This document shows, one piece after another, positions 63,344 through 64,000 of a stretch of 64,000 bases of DNA. The notes under the pieces are model-generated. The model saw only the letters and a list, made by a program, of their open reading frames with translations, had not been told where the DNA came from and ran no database searches. The stretch lies in assembly GCF_017744095.1 (NCBI RefSeq), contig NZ_JAGHQX010000007.1, positions 62,001 through 126,000 on the forward strand, given 5' to 3'. This DNA is from Shimia sp. R10_1. GTDB taxonomy: Bacteria; Pseudomonadota; Alphaproteobacteria; Rhodobacterales; Rhodobacteraceae. Position 1 is the stretch's first letter, and the number at the start of each line of letters is the position of its first letter. A program made the position numbers and the translations under genes.

Positions 63344-64000
63344 ATGGCCACGCCGGAAAGCTCGCTCTCGGTTGCACTGCAGGAACTGGCGGAATTCATC
63401 GCCGGTCAGATGGCCGATGATGTGATTGTTTCGGTGGATGTGCCCAACCGTGTGAGCAAAGCGGCAGAGGACAGCGACAAACACCATCTGAATCTTTTCA
63501 CCTATCGGCTGGCCCCCTCCGGCATCCATGCAGATCAGTCAATGCAAGAGCCGTTTTTTGTCCGTGCACAAGTGCTTGTGACGGCTTTCCCGGCAGGCAA
63601 AGGCAACCCGCCCGCAGATGCGGATCTGCGCGTGCTGGGGCAGGCAATGCGGGTGCTGTCCTCGGTGCCGGTGTTGCCTGTGGTGCTGCCCGGGGCGTTG
63701 CCCGTTGATGCAGAACCGGAGGATTTTCGGGCAGCACAGACCACGCAGTATCGGCTGCAGGTGGTGTTCCAAGCCCCAACGATGGAAGAGTTGAACCACA
63801 TCTGGACCACACAAGGTGGCGAGCTGCCGTATCGATTGTCTGCGGCCTATGAGCTGGCGCTTATTCCGATAGAGCCGTTGGTGCATGCCGCGCCTCCGGA
63901 GCCTGTGCAGGCTGTTGAGCTGCTCTCAGGTGTGGGCACTCAGGCGGCGCCGTTTCAGATGTTTGTGTCGGCGGGGCGGCTGTTTTCCCATCTTGAGGTG
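63344..64000 (+). CDS. DUF4255 family protein (Pvc16/Afp16-like cap), 3'-truncated
   Basis: The frame starts at ATG 63344, four bases after the previous stop with a GGTAGG site overlapping it, and runs open to the window edge. The 219 visible residues contain the DUF4255 pattern: SLSVALQELAEFIAGQM near the start, HHLNLFTYRLAPSG, then a beta-rich segment LPVVLPGALPV and AYELALIPIEPL. Pvc16/Afp16-type proteins terminate the tail tube and sheath in extracellular contractile systems. The stop codon is outside the window. Confidence 0.82.
   Translation, partial: MATPESSLSVALQELAEFIAGQMADDVIVSVDVPNRVSKAAEDSDKHHLNLFTYRLAPSGIHADQSMQEPFFVRAQVLVTAFPAGKGNPPADADLRVLGQAMRVLSSVPVLPVVLPGALPVDAEPEDFRAAQTTQYRLQVVFQAPTMEELNHIWTTQGGELPYRLSAAYELALIPIEPLVHAAPPEPVQAVELLSGVGTQAAPFQMFVSAGRLFSHLEV

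Noticed and set aside
61818-63377. Minus-strand frame of 519 codons over the gp51-like and repeat-protein genes
   Set aside because: Produced by the Glu/Arg-rich repeat codons read backwards (Pro/Leu/Ser/Arg-rich product). The sense genes have overlaps and ribosome binding sites fitting an operon.
59403-64000. Prophage instead of injection system
   Set aside because: No head, packaging, lysis or integrase genes are seen, and the DUF4255 protein is typical of eCIS. The right side is not available, so a final decision is not possible.
1-64000. CRISPR array or tandem DNA repeats
   Set aside because: No regularly spaced identical repeats were seen; the only tandem structure is the protein-level repeat at 62500-63100, whose units are too divergent and unevenly spaced.

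Overview
The window reads as a chromosome segment of a GC-rich alphaproteobacterium, most likely a marine Rhodobacteraceae (Roseobacter group). This is inferred from family resemblance of the proteins, the fused mrpA-mrpB antiporter subunit, ppiD next to trpE, the RutR-type pyrimidine regulon and short hairpins typical of roseobacter intergenic DNA. No rRNA or other taxonomic marker is present. About 60 protein genes, one tRNA-Pro(TGG), several intrinsic terminators and a set of candidate operators can be supported. No CRISPR array or complete insertion sequence was seen.

Layout. 1-1.7 kb: 5'-truncated multiheme cytochrome with HEAT/TPR tail. 1.8-7.8 kb: complete Mrp/Mnh/Pha Na+/H+ antiporter operon (fused A-B, then C, D, E, F, G). 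8.0-12.3 kb: RND efflux adaptor and pump. 12.4-15.9 kb (minus strand): Tat-exported multicopper oxidase and Tat-exported CpdB-type cyclic phosphodiesterase/nucleotidase. 16.4-24.1 kb (minus): trpE, ppiD, aminotransferase, gpt, and a coupled fabI-lysE-YkuD run. 24.3-26.1 kb: pdxH, a two-domain cold-shock protein, a DUF192 protein, tRNA-Pro. 26.7-28.1 kb: an orphan ParA-like ATPase with a small partner of unlike composition, then cspA.

28.7-40.9 kb is a reductive pyrimidine catabolism locus: PreT-PreA dihydropyrimidine dehydrogenase, two RutR-like TetR regulators, an M20 carbamoyl-amino-acid hydrolase, dihydropyrimidinase, a cupin and an ABC importer with an NMT1/THI5-type binding protein. Three near-identical 16-bp inverted repeats of the form TTGACC-N4-GGT(C/A)A lie in front of preT and in the divergent regulator/hydrolase promoter. 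They tie the locus together as one regulon.

40.9-48.5 kb is a mixed accessory stretch: FAD oxidoreductase, thioesterase, orphan BrnA-type antitoxin, several small membrane proteins, an orphan ParB-domain protein and EttA. 48.8-54.2 kb holds two divergent sensor systems: a haem-motif hybrid kinase, and a kinase with two periplasmic solute-binding domains coupled to a stand-alone receiver. 54.2-58.8 kb (minus) is a catabolic run of aldehyde dehydrogenase, iron-type alcohol dehydrogenase, two tautomerase-superfamily proteins (one with most cis-3-chloroacrylate dehalogenase active-site residues) and an AraC regulator.

59.4 kb to the right edge opens a contractile injection system-like locus: sheath, tube, a gp51-like zinc-ribbon protein, an extraordinary Arg/Glu repeat protein, and a truncated DUF4255 (Pvc16/Afp16-like) cap protein. 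It is preceded by an unusually AT-rich leader with a perfect 16-bp palindrome. This locus, its repeat protein and the tautomerase operon are the most interesting parts of the window.
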